Assembly (NCBI GenBank): GCA_964035015.1
Contig: OZ035998.1
Span: 38,200,059 to 38,264,058 of the forward strand
Reading direction: 5' to 3'
DNA length: 64,000 nucleotides
Origin: Corallium rubrum
Lineage: Eukaryota; Cnidaria; Anthozoa; Scleralcyonacea; Coralliidae
Shown: in pieces, positions 1 through 13,100 of the stretch
How the letters are laid out: each line of letters starts with the position of its first letter
Position numbering within the stretch: the first letter of the stretch is position 1
Made by a program: the position numbers and the translations under genes
Notes under the pieces: generated by a model
What the model saw: only the letters and a program-made list of their open reading frames with translations
What the model was told of the DNA's origin: nothing
Databases searched by the model: none

Positions 1-1037
1 TATGGCACATGGATTAATCGTGTAGGTGGCTCTTTTGTTTTATCATAATAGCTAGTATATTGATCTGGTCAGTCATCTTAGGATTTCAAAAAAAATATTC
101 TATACGCAAAATGTCTATTCTCTATTGTTTGAACGCCATCATAGTTTGTTCATTTCTTGACAATTTAATACATCTCTCTCATTTAAAAATTACCTGTACC
201 CGAGGTTGATAATTAAGTTAATAACTAGCTAAAAATAGAACCATGTAGGCTGTTGTCAGATTTTATTAATCTTATCCTATTTTATCTACTGATTAACTAA
301 CCGAAGTTCATTTGTCTAATTGATATGTTTTCCATAAGTACACGCACCTGTGTATTAAATTATTCGTGCAACAAATTGCCCAGTTCTGGCTAATTTATTC
401 ATATACGTTTTGCTCACTGACTGAAATCTCTTTGAAACCCGAATTCATTTCGTTTCGCGTAAACTATTTCTATATTACTATCGTGATGTTCGTGCATATA
501 TCTTTTGTCATCAAAGAATTAAAAATGAAATAGCTGGAATTAAAAAATAGCACTGCGCGCGCTCTAATTATTTATTTCTTGAGTTTCAATCGAACTACAG
601 GGGTGCTGTACTGCTCACCTAAAATGTGTTCGCTTTGGCTCCGGAATACGCGAGTAAAGTAGATTATTAGACTTGTCATAGTAAGGGAATAGGTTTCAAG
701 TGTCTAAAATACAAAGAAGGGCATAGATTTGAGAGCCATTGCAACGAGAAGTGCGTTTATCTTGTCAGTCGTTGGTACCATGCGGCATGACGCCGATCTT
801 TATTCAAACAACCGTGTTCAAACGCACGCAATGGAAATGTTTAATAGCTCGCGTCCAACAGTTCGAATCGGTTCGTTGTTACGCTATTTAGACATAATTT
901 TAACATATAATACTTTTATAAACATTCATACGAGTGCAAATGCGAGTATTAAGCTGAAAAGATTTTGTTACAGCCTACTGCGCCCTTCCGAAGGCAATGC
1001 GCGTTTATGAACGAACTATCTATCTATATATATTTAC
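1..1037. other. No gene recognised (intron or flank)
   Basis: AT-rich DNA with no exon I can support. If the SAM-domain exon just above is real, this would be intron of the same minus-strand gene, whose next exon would lie to the left of the window. Confidence 0.4.
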
Positions 1038-1124
1038 CTTCAAATTTCTCGTAGTAATCTTTCAACCCAAGTTCGACCAACCACTCTTTGACTTCGTCGA
1101 TCGATCTTTCCATCTTCCTGAGAC
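1038..1124 (-). CDS. SAM-domain exon (start of SAM fold)
   Basis: The minus frame reads [23 protein letters not shown], the W-L...LGL..Y...F pattern of the first two helices of a sterile alpha motif. The donor at 1037 is GTAAAT. The best acceptor is a TCAG after a pyrimidine-rich tract and a TACTAAA branch-like word, giving an 87-bp phase 1-1 exon that would continue the collagen reading frame in place. An in-frame ATG at 1113 or an acceptor about 55 bp further upstream would be alternatives, and then this could be a separate gene. SAM domains normally bind proteins or RNA inside cells, so linkage to a signal-peptide collagen is odd. The rest of the SAM domain is not in the window. Confidence 0.5.
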
Positions 1125-4100
1125 CTGACTTTAGTACATCGGATAAAGATAAAATCGTAAGCAGCTTCTGATACACAAACCACAGCGCGCGACAATAAAC
1201 GACTTAACGGCAATACACTGAGTGAATGATATTCAAACCTGCATGTCAAATTGCGCGGCGATCGCTGATTGGTACCGCTCTATTGGACGTCATCAGTTTG
1301 TTTATCTCCTGTGGTTTTGATGGTATTTCTATTTCATCACGTTTCACTCTGATGAAGGGCTCCCTCAAATCGTCAGTATTTCGTTGATTTCGTTCTTTAA
1401 AACCTCGGCAGTTCGCAACTTTTTCGCTTTCCCCTTTTCACGCACATACATTCCTAGTTTTCCTGAGTATTTTCTCCCCTCCACTTTATCATAGTTGCTG
1501 GTTGACGGCCGTAAACATAGCGAATGATTTAACAGCTTAATTCCCATGTATTATTTTCAATTTGTTTATCGATCTGCTATTTTTATTTGCTATTTTCAAC
1601 TTATGTCACCATTTTGGCACATATAAGATCTATACATTTGGACAAAATTCCAAAATCCAATTTTCAAATTCCGTTTACTCAGAGCATGAGTAAAATTAAT
1701 TCCTTTTTTTTTATTTTACTCGAAGACTTGAGTAAAATGCTTTACTCAAACATTCGCTTTACTCAGCACTTGAGTAAAACGCTTTACTTAAACATTCGCT
1801 TTACTCAGTACTTGAGTAAAACGCATTAACAAGATGTTCAGTTTACTCAGTAGTTGAGTAAAACATCAACTTTACTCGCAAAATTGAGTTATTGCAAACT
1901 TTTGAGTAAACTAAAAGTGATAGTTTACTCAGTGTGAGTAGGTTTACTCAACTTATTGAGTATAAAAACGTCTTTACTCAAAACAATTTTACTCGAACGT
2001 TTGGGTGTAAAACTTTACTCAAATTTTTGCGTAGATTTACTCGATATTAGCATAAATTTGCACAAGAATTGAGTAAAACGGACATTTTACTCAAATATTT
2101 GTGTTATTTTACTCAAATGCAAAAATACTTTTTTTGCAGTGTATTAACTAATGTACACAATTCTTACCTTGAGGTCCTGTTGGTCCTGGTTCTCCTGGTG
2201 CTCCCGGTGGTCCCGGTGGTCCGGGAGGTCCGGGAGGTCCGGGAGGTCCGGGAGGTCCGGGAGGTCCAGCTGTTCAATTGCAAAGAATTCCAAAACACAA
2301 TTTAAGGAATGTTCATACTTCATAGAACATGAAAATTGCATTAAATAAGAGTTTTACCCACCTTCCTTGTAACGAGCTTCGTCTAAATCTGTGAAGGCAA
2401 AATTACGTTAATAATTATTTCTACTGCAGTTGTATGGTTTTTATTTAATAATAGGGATATTAAAATTTTTGCTAACGCCTCACTGTAAACCGCTAAAAAC
2501 CACGTGACCAAGAGTCTGACGTTGCGTTTGCCGTGATTTCTTGACGCTTTCAACCTCAAGGCCCCCATGCATCCTTACGTAAGTCATCTACCTCAAGATA
2601 TTAACGAATAACTGTTCACTACACATTTCATGACTATATCCATCACAAACACTATCCTATCTTTGATTCGGAGGTTTTTTGTTCGCAAAAAAACAGTACT
2701 TTAACGCGAAGTATGGTTGACTGGAAAAATAAACACGGCAGCCAATTTCAGAAGTTAAAATAAAGATCTTGTTTTATTTGTAGATATAGTCCGTTTGGTT
2801 TTGACTTGCATAGATTATCAAGTTTAATTGTGTTTGTTATTTTGAACATTTTGGAAATGCCATCTTCCGAGTTTTTAAGAGTCAAGTAAACGCCAGTCTT
2901 GTAAGGTCATTTTTACCTTGCACGTCAGTAGTGATACCCCCCACTATGGCGGCGGAAGTAATTAGTATGCAAACGGTGTGTAGCCCCTCATCTCATTAGT
3001 ATTCATTTCATAGCGGCGCGTTACGTCAGCAAGCCCTAACCCTAATATCATTATTTATGCTACCCTCTTAACCCTAACTTTCCCCCCTAAACCATAGTTG
3101 TTACTCAACCCCCCGGTTTTCACTACGTCATACCGACTTATTATTTATTCATTCTCAGACTCCTTTGGGACGTAGTAACCCTAACTTTTCCCCCCTAACC
3201 CTAGATGTTACTTAACCCCCCCCGTCATTCCCGATTGGTCTCCGACTGATTTCCGAAGTTACGTAAAAGGCACGGGACTTATCTCTTTATAACTAATAGA
3301 AACCAACTTTCATTTAAACCCTTAACCCTATTTATAGTCAACAGTTGTGGGACACGTATACGTACAGAGCATGCGTACAGTAAACTTTAACAAAATAGAC
3401 GTTCTTTACAAGGAACTAAAGAGAAATTGATAGAGGCACTTTATATTTTTTATCTGAAACCTTGTCTCGATGAGTACAGAGAGTTTTGAGCAGCCGAAGT
3501 GTCTGAATTGGCAGAGCTCGTATAGACTTAGATTAATAGCATATAATGAATATTATAATAGAACCTAAATATTCAATCATCCTAGAATCATTGCTAGCTA
3601 AACCCTTGTTTATAAGTGAAGAAATCGTAAGAAGATAGAATGAGCAGTCAATTTTAAAAAGCCATAAGAACGTTTTTAAGTGTCGATATATAAATGAAAT
3701 ATTATTTGGCTGCGGGACGGCTGAGTATCGACTTGAATTAATAGCAACATGAATATTATATTAGTTAGAACTTAAACGACCATCTTTACCTATTTACTTG
3801 GAGATATGTGCCGAATTGTCGCTTATTTGGCTTTAGTTTATAAAGTAAACGATGCCTTGAATGAACAAACCGTTCGGCAAGCTGTTCGAAAGACATTGAA
3901 TCATTTTCTTCAGAGGGGTTTGCCAGAATATAAACTGTCAAGGGTTAAACGGCTGACTCGGCTATTTTATTAACGTCGTCAAGCATCTTGTTAATGTTGC
4001 TACGGCTGATGTTTGCGTATTTATGCTCAGTGCACGTGCAGGAGACAAAAGAGAAACTCATTAGGGGCAATTATGAGGATTAAGCAAGTCTAGGCGAGAA

Positions 4101-7100
4101 AGTCATTAGCGTGTACTTTGCTTAAGACAGAATTCACAATAATCAGTTTAAAATATTTATTTAGGCTTTGGTTTAAACTTATACATATAAAAAGTTTTAG
4201 TAAGGTCTGCTTCTTAGATTATATTTAGGTGTTTTTATTTTAAAAGTAGCATGATAATCTTTCTTGTCCTCTGGTGATAATTGGGACACATCTTCTTTTG
4301 TCATGGGTAAATATTTTGATCTAGTCATCATTAGATGGTGTTCATACTCTTCTCTTTCATCCGGAGTCATCTTTGCCAAGTCTTTCTCTGTCGGATCGCC
4401 CAAAGTTTCCCAGTTATGAAAGAAATTATGTTTAAGCGTCGGTTGTTCAACAGTAGGAGGCGGTGTTACAAAATAGGTTTTAGGTGTAGCAGGGAAACCC
4501 CACGGAAGATCGTCAGTTTCTTGCTTTATCTCCGGTGTCAAATTTGGTGTATTTTTCCGAGTTTGAAGATTATCTATTTTTATTTCTGTTCAAAATTATT
4601 TTCATTAACTCCATCGGTAATATATGCCTTGGAACACACAGTACAGAAACCAATTGAATGTAAAAAAGATAAGGGAGATCCTAAGTTACATAATTTACAA
4701 TGATGATTGTTATCCTGATAGAAATCTTTCCATGAACATTTAGGACACTGAAGTAAATATACTACACGTGCAATACTTTGACAGTGTTCACATTCTCCAG
4801 TAAGTTCTTCATTTCTCTCCGAGTCCTCCCCACTCCGTTGCTCCGCGTCCGACTCTTCTTGTTCAGTTTCGGAGTCAGTTTCTTCGTCTTCGCTTTCGGA
4901 TTCCGGCTCTTGATGTTCGTGACGTGCCAGCATGGTCAAAACTTGAACATTTTCAATGAGACTTTTATCAATTTTCAAATTTGCTAGTCCTTTAACAAAA
5001 ATATCTAAACCAAGGGGCTCGGGAATCTTGGCATCGTATTCTGTTAGACAATATTCTATCAAATCAGTGATATTTGTTCTTGATATAGTTTTTCCATTAT
5101 ATACTATTTCCCCTCTTGAATTCCACGTGAGAAGATTATGGGATATCAGCAAACTGTTTAGCAGAGAAGACACTTTCTCTTCATCGATTTCGTAGTGTAA
5201 ATGTGATATTATTTGTTGAACGCGATAATTAGCGAGACTTGTTTCTTCCATGATGTTCACGCTTAAACTGACTATCGTAGAAACTTTTAGTTCATTTATA
5301 CCATTTCTGCGAGTCCTTCTAAAACAGGACCAAGCAACAGGCTTAGAAATCCTTCACCGTTTTGAACTAGTGTTTTCTTTTTTCGTCTAAAACTTCGTCG
5401 GGGATCAACCAAAATGTGTAGATCGTCCTGGTAAGGGCTAAGTGTTTCAATCACCTGACGAGGTAGTTGGTAGTGCATTTGCCATAAATTGTGCGCACAC
5501 TCGCATATACATCGAACCTGCTCAGGGCTCGCAGACTCCAAAACAGCTCGCTGTTGTACCGGTTTTGAAAGACACAAAAACTGAAGAAATGCTCTCTGTT
5601 CGTTGGTAAACATCACTCAATGAAAGTAAGGTTGCAAATGATTGAATTCCGCCAGAGCATATCTATATATTTTGAATTTGTGACAGATATCCTTGAGGGG
5701 TCTGGGACTGAAACTTGGGGAAATAAGGCCGATAAGAGGAAGATAAGAAGGAAGCTAAGGAGTAGAAAGAAAAAAGAGGAAGAGGATAAGGAAGAGAAAC
5801 AGGAGGAGGAAAGGGCTCGGAGTTAGGAGCAAAGGGTTCGGAGCAGGAGCCAAAAGCTCGGAGCTATGAGCCAGGAGCCGGGGCCTCGGAGCCAGGAGCC
5901 AAGGGCTCGGAGCCAGGAGCCAAGCGCTCGGAGCCAGGAGCCGGGGGCTCGGAGCCAGGAGCCAAGGGCTCGGAGCCAGGAGCCGGAGGCTCGGAGCCAG
6001 GAGCCGGGGGCTCGTAGCCAGGAGCCGGGGGGCTCGGAGCCAGGAGCCGGGGGCTCGGAGCTAGGAGCCAAGAGCTCGGAGCTAGAACTCTGGGAGGCTC
6101 GGAGCCAGGAGCCAAGGGCTCGGAGTCAGGAGCCGGGGGCTCGGAGCCAGGAGCCAAGGGCTCGGAGCCAGGAGCCGGAGGCTCGGAGCTAGGAGCCAAG
6201 AGCTCGGAGCTAGAACCCTGGGGGCTCGGAGCTGGGAGCCGGGGGCTCGGAGCTTGGACCGAGGGGCTCGGAGCTAAAAGCCTGGACTCGAATTCAAGGG
6301 TAGAAATATACACATATATACCTAGCATTTGTTTGGGAGAAATCATTTTGCCACTGATAGCCTCCGAAGCAACATGCCCTACGCCTGTGATATTTGCGGA
6401 AAGAACTATTCTAAACCCTTTAATTTACGGCGCCATTTGGAAGATGTCCACGGAGAAAGTCACTCGAGGAAAGCAACACCTGTGGTCAATGGATCAACAG
6501 TTCTGCAGCATCCTTTTACGTGCATTGTTGCAGGGTGTACTCAGAGTGGTAAAACAGTATGGGTGAAAACGCTTCTGGAAAACGCCAAAACTACGATTAA
6601 TCCTCCTCCCGAACGTATCATTTGGTGTTATGGGCAATGGCAGCCCATGTATTTAGAAACGATCAAAACAATACCAGGCATCGAATTCTATGAGGGTATA
6701 CCTTCCGACATTGACTCCAATAATTTTCTTGAAGTCTCTCAACGTAACCTGATCGTCCTCGATGATCTCATGGCTCAATCAGGGGGAGACAAACGTATTG
6801 CTAGTCTATTTACTAAAGGTAGTCATCACAGGAATCTCTCCGTGATCTATATTGTTCAGAATATATTTCACCAAGGCAAAGAAACAAGAAACATCAGCCT
6901 CAACGCACACTATATCGTACTATTCAAGTCTCCGAGGGATAAGCAACAAATTTCTGTCTTGGCACGGCAGGTGAACCCAGGTCATGTCCATGAATTTATG
7001 AAGAGTTACGAGGAAGCCACAACTCGTCCTCATGGTTATTTAATGCTTGATCTGAAACCGACCACGGACGACGATCATCGCCTCAAGACCAATGTTCTAC

Positions 7101-10100
7101 CTGGAGAAAATAGCTCAAGCCTGCAGCAACAGCTGGGTAGTTTCATACAAAAGCAATCCTATCAATTACCTCCAATCGTTAATGCCATGTACAATACAGA
7201 ACAAAAAATGCAAGATATTGTACAAGCGCCACAGGTAACACCTGAAGAAAAGAGCATACTTTACTCCAATCAGCTAGGACGTTTTCTGACGTTTCAAAAC
7301 CAACTGCAAAATCAGTCTCAACCTCTGACTAATCTTCAAACTCAGCAAAATACACCAAATTTGACACCGGAGATAAAGCAAGAAACTGACGATCTTCCGT
7401 GGAGTTTCCATGCTACACCTAAAACCTATTTTGTAACACCGCCTCCTACCGTTGAACAACCGACGCTTAAACATAATTTCTTTCATAATTGGGAAAGCTC
7501 TTCGGATTGGAAAGAAAGCGACTTGGCAAAGATGACCCCAGATGATAGAGAAGAGTATGAACATCATCTATTGATGACTAGATCAAAATATTTACCCATG
7601 ACAAAAGAAGATGTATCACAATTATCACCAGAAGACAAGAAAGACTATCACGCTACCTTTAAAATAAAAACGCCTAAATATAATCTAAGAAGCAGACCTT
7701 ACTAAAACTTTTTATATGTATATGTTTGAACGAAAACCGAAATAAATATTTTTAAGCTAAATGCTTTTGTATGTATGTGTTTATTTGTTCCTCCTCCTCC
7801 TACTCCTTCTTCTCTTTCTCCTCCTCTTCTTTCTCCTCCTCCTCCTCCTCTTTCTCCTCCTCCTCCTCCTTCTTCTCCTCCTCTTTCTCCTCCTCCTCCT
7901 CTTTCTCCTCCTCCTTCTCCTCCTCCTCTTTCTCCTCCTCCTCTTTCTCCTCCTCCTCTTTCTCCTCCTCCTCCTCCTCTTTCTCCTCCTCCTCCTCCTC
8001 CCCCTCCTCTTTCTCCTCCTCCTCTTTCTCCTCCTCCTCCTCCTCCTCCTCCTCTTTCTCCTCCTCCTCCTCTTTCTCCTCCCCCTCCTCCTCCTCCTCT
8101 TTCTCCTCCTCCTCCTCTTTCTCCTCCTCCTCCTCCTCCTCCTCTTTCTCCTCCTCCTCCTCTTTCTCCTCCTCCTCCTCTTTCTCCTCCTCCTCTTAAA
8201 ATGTGTGTTTTGGTAGCGTTTTCCTCATTTAGATACTGACTGTCAAATAGAGATGTTGATCAAAAAGCACAAACCGTTTCTTGAACTTTTATGTACAAGT
8301 GAACCTATTCAACAGCGAGCTCTGTTGGAGACTGCAAGCCCCGAGCAAATTAGATGCATTTGTGATTGTATGTTGAACTTTTGGTCAATGCAATATCAAT
8401 TATCACCTGCTTTGCTTGAAGACGTTAAGCCTTATAGCGACGACATATCAACTTTGGCTAGTCCCCGAAGTAGTTTTATGAGAAAAAAGGAGATACTGAT
8501 TCAAAAAGGCGCAGGATTTCTTGATGTCTTACTTGGTCCTGTTTTAGAAGGACTCGCAGAACTAATATAAAAGAACGATATTTTGTAAAGGCCCTCATTC
8601 GAACCCTGAACACGATGGGAGAAAGATTACATGATGATTTTCGTGTTAAAGAAATACTGTCACACTTTGACTACGGAGTGGATGAAGCGACAGCGTCTTC
8701 TTTGCTGAATAGTTTACTCGCGTCCTATGTCAACTTAACATGGAATCCCAAAGGAGAAATTGTGTATCAAGGAAGAACTATACCAAACACAAAAATAGCC
8801 GAATTGGTAGAATACTGCGTATCACCTTACTTCTCAGGAATTCCCGAACCAGCTGGTCTAAATGTATTTGTAAAAGGACTCGCCGACATTAACATTGACA
8901 AAAACCTTATCGAAAATGTTCGAGTGCTGACAATGTTGGCGCAGGCAGAAGAAGAAACAGAATCAGAGAGCGAAAACGAAGAAACTTCCTCCGAAGATTC
9001 CGAACACGATAAAGATTACACCGAAATAGAATCAGAAAATTCTATAATTGACGAACCTGTTGATTGCGAACGTTGTCAGAATCCTGTTAACTTTACACAT
9101 GTAATTGAGTGTCCTAAGTGTTTGTGGAAATATTTTAACAAATGCGTTATTCGAAATCTGATATGTAATGTTTGTGGTACAGAATTCAAGACTCATGATC
9201 CATGCCTTCGGATTATAAGATGTACTGTATGCCCATATGCTAGTGTTACCGATAGATCACTAAATAATCAAGAGTTTTTTGTGTAAATAAATATTTTAAA
9301 CCGATTGTTGTGAATTCTGTCTTATGCAAAGTACACGCTAATGACTTTCTCGCCTAGACCTGCCCAAGCGCTTAATCCTCTTAATTGCCCCTAATGAGTT
9401 TTTCTTTTGTCTCCTGCACGTGCACTCAGGATAAATATGCAAATATCAGCCGTAGCAACATTAACAAGATGCTTGACGACGTTAATAAAATAGCCGAGTC
9501 AGCCGTTTATCTGAAGAAAGTGTTTCAATGTCTATCGAACAGCTTGCCGAACGGTTTCTTCATTCAAGGCATCGTTTACTTTATACACTAAAGCCAAATA
9601 AGCGACAATTCGGCACATATGTCCAAATAAATGGGTAAAGATGGCCGTTTAAGTTCCAAACTGATATAATATTCATGTATGCTATTAATCTGAGTCTATA
9701 CGAGCTCTGCCAATTCAGATACTTAGGCTGCCCAAAACTCTCTATACTCATCGAGACAAGGTTTCAGATAAAAAATATAAAGTGTCTCTCTCACTTTCTT
9801 TTTAGTTCCTTGTAAAGAACGTCTATTTTGTTAAAGTTTATTGTACGCATGCTCTGTACGTCTACGTGTCCCACAAGTGTTGGCTATAAGTAGGGTTAAG
9901 GGTTTAAATGAAAGTTGGTTTCTATTAGTTATAAAGAGATAAGTCCAGTGCCTTTTACGTAACTTCGGAAATCAGTCGGAGACCAATCGGGAATGACGTA
10001 GTGAAAACCAGGGGGGTTGAGTAACAACTATGGTTTAGGGGGGGAAGTTAGGGTTAAGAGGGTAGCATAAATAATGATATTAGGGTTAGGGCTTGCTGAC

Positions 10101-13100
10101 GTAACGCGCCGCTATGAAATGAATACTAATGAGATGAGGGGCTACACACCGTTTGCATACTAATTACTTCCGCCGCCATAGTGGGGGGTATCACTACTCA
10201 CGTCAAATTGCTAACCTCGAACTACAGTCAGCAGTTAACGGTAAATAAAACAAACGTCAATCTTTAGGTCTCTAGTCTAATATGTACATCATAACCTGAC
10301 CTGTAACTGGAAGAAGTGCTACGTACGGTGGTCAATTGAACGATCAAGGTAAAAAGATTATATTTTTATCATTTTACAAATTCAAACTCTTTGCTTTTGG
10401 ATTTTGCCACTTTAGTAATTCGCTTGCGTGACTGACCACGCAGCAGGACTATTTGTTTATATCTGTGGTTCCCAAACTCTTTTCGCCGGTGGGCCGGTAA
10501 TATACTTCCATGTTTGTGGCGGACCAACGAGCTACCAAATATATGTTTAAACGGTCGGAGCTTTCTTATAAAGAACGTTTAATTTATTTAAAGTCATTGC
10601 CTATAAATTATTGGTTAGAATTCTTAGATCTTGTTGGGATTTTTTTTAAATGTAAATTAGGCATAATTTTGATGAATTTAGATGATTACTTATATTATTG
10701 TAGTACTCGTACTCGTCGAACTAAAACTGGTTTAGCTTTATACGTTAAACACTGTAAAACATCACTTTATCGTGATTCATGGGAATCTGTGAGAAAACAA
10801 GTGGGAAGCAATCTGTGAGTAAACCACTAACTATATTTTGAAACTAATATAAGCTTATATATGGTGACTTACCTATCTCTTTAGCTGCTGTGTCTGTAAA
10901 ATAAATAAATAACGGATTACGGCAAAAATGTTCAGGTTTATAGAATTCTTGATCAATAAAGTTATGGTGGAAGTTGGGTATATGTAAGCTATACAATAGG
11001 TATTTCATTATAATTATAGTAACTAACGGGTTGATTACTGAATTGTCAGCCCGGTTATAGGAGGGCTGAGTTGAAACCAAAATTATAACTCCGCCGTAGG
11101 AATTCGAAGAATCCTTGTTTTGCGGCTTCACACGCGCTTAGTTCAGCCTGTGCTGAAAATTTTGAGCGATTACATGGGCGATTTCAGCCCAGTTGACCGG
11201 GCTGAACTTTCAACCCGGGCTAAACTTTCAGCCCCCGTATTACAAAGATTTAATAAGAAGACCGGATTGAAATTTCAGCCCGGGCTGAAAATCTCCATGT
11301 ATAATCGGCCCCTGAAAGTATCAGTTATAGCATGGCCTGGCCTGTTCTTCGTTCAGAATCTGAACGGCGAAATTAAACGTTGATTGCCTGAGAGATAAAA
11401 TTGGGAAATATATCAACGCCCAGAAGCACCAGACTAGAAAGTTTGTAGTACTATTAACCCAATAAATTCTATTTGAACAGAATTTGGTTAGGAATTGAAT
11501 GAGAGAATCAGATTCATAAATGCACGATTCTCTGTGTCTAAGGCCACGTCCACACGTCAACCTCGTCCCCAGGGCTTGTTCCCCTGTTTTCATAGCGTTT
11601 TTATATTGTTCTCGATCCTCAGGGGAGCAGAAAACAATGGTCTCATTACCTGAAACAATATGAAAACGCTAGGAAAACGTATACGTGTGGACGTGGCCTA
11701 AAAAATGAGTGAAAAAAATGCTTGATCGCGTCATTATACCCTATATTATGCAAACGTTTACTTAACTAAATATAGCCCATGCAATCATGCAGAACAAATA
11801 AATTCTCAAATGTATGAATAATTTATGAGCTAATTAACCAATAATAAAGGCCCATTTGATCACGAGATTGCATTTGGATATCCCAGTGAAACACCCTCAG
11901 CTATACAAAAGACTACAACAGATGAAAGTCACTAGTGCATGAGGAAGATCATGATCTTCCTCAAATATCTTAATTACGCATTCAACACAAGCTAACAGAC
12001 ATATCAGAATGAGAAGAGAAGTGAAACATCATGACACGTCGCCAGCTAAATTTCATGACATTAATTTCGCTTATTGGTTATACTAATTTTCTTTCAAAGA
12101 ACAACGGTTGAACGACAAAACGAATCGGTAAAACAGCCAAGCGAAGATAGGCTGGTCGCCTTCTCAGCTACAGACAGTCATGGTGTGTTGGTAACGATAA
12201 AATTAAAGTATTTGTCGCTCCTTTTCTGGTCGAAAACTTCGAATTTCTTGACTGAATGCTTCTCAAACTTCTTTGAGTTTTCAAATATATAGCCAAAACA
12301 TCCTCAACCATTTGCGACGACAAAGTCAAGTATATACGCGGCTTCAACCATGCATCTTCTTGACAAACAACTCGGTATGAATACATTTTGTACACCTTGG
12401 TTATCACCATCCCACGAGAGTTTATTGAACATTATTAAAATCGTATTCACTTGAGAAGTCATAAGCACAACTCGAGCTCGTGTCCCACAGGGATATCCAA
12501 ACACTCGAAAACAATTAACAAAAACACTCGCGCGTCGCGCTCGTGTTTTCATACATTGTTTTCTCGTGTTTGGATATCCTGGTGAAACACTCGCTCTCGT
12601 TGTTCATAGACAGTGTGTATAAAAGAAACCTGAACCCTTAGACAACAACCTATTGTAGTAGTTTGAAAGCCCTAAAAGCGCTACGTTATAAATTAATCAG
12701 CACATAAGTTAAACAGGAAGAGAAAAAGCTTTTAAATACTTTCACCATGCATACACTTCAAGTTATCTTAATTTCCCAGGTGTATAAGGCCATGTGTTTT
12801 ACGCATCTGTGGGTTCAGCGAAGTGCTTAGGCTCTCAAACTACTACAATAGGTTGTTTTCTAAGGCTTCAGGTTTTTTTTATACACACTCAGTGTATGCA
12901 ATGGGTGCATGACACATGCAGGCTGTTACGGCGCACTCTTACCGCTGAAGTTAAGCCCAGTCGAATGGGGTAACTACTCGGATAGGTGACCACCTTAGCT
13001 TTATGTGAGTAGCTGGAGTTGTTGGTTTTCTTCTATGCCTCGAGGGGTTTTTCACCGGGTTCTCCGGTTTTCCTCCCTCTACAAAATCGACACCATATAA

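Larger units (their letters stand above)
2921..10204. mobile_element. Polinton/Maverick-type fossil, 7272 bp, with 6-bp target duplication
   Basis: The element occupies 2927-10198 and is flanked by CACGTC on both sides (2921-2926, 10199-10204). A 6-bp duplication and ends starting AGT are hallmarks of Polintons. Long inverted repeats (2927-4163 and 9284-10198) enclose genes for a zinc-finger/packaging-ATPase protein, two pX-like proteins, two acidic zinc-ribbon proteins and a second partial ATPase copy. No protein-primed polymerase B, retroviral-type integrase, protease or capsid gene is present, so it is a reduced, non-autonomous derivative. The genes that remain are mostly open, which suggests a fairly young fossil. 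It sits in an intron of the collagen-like gene. Gene order is partly mirrored about the centre: left-half genes are on minus, right-half genes on plus. Confidence 0.9.

Noticed and set aside
3030-3330. Interstitial telomere
   Set aside because: The CCCTAA words are scattered and lie inside a defined transposon end, not in a tandem tract.
5823-6346. Pro/Ser/Ala-rich frames on both strands
   Set aside because: Translation of the GGAGCC minisatellite; no conserved domain.
7761-8239. Poly-Leu, poly-Ser and poly-Pro frames
   Set aside because: Simple CTC/TTT tract; all three frames are open for compositional reasons.
12925-13060. Functional 5S rRNA gene
   Set aside because: Only the internal promoter part resembles 5S rRNA, and a shared unrelated tail follows in several copies, as in SINE3 elements.
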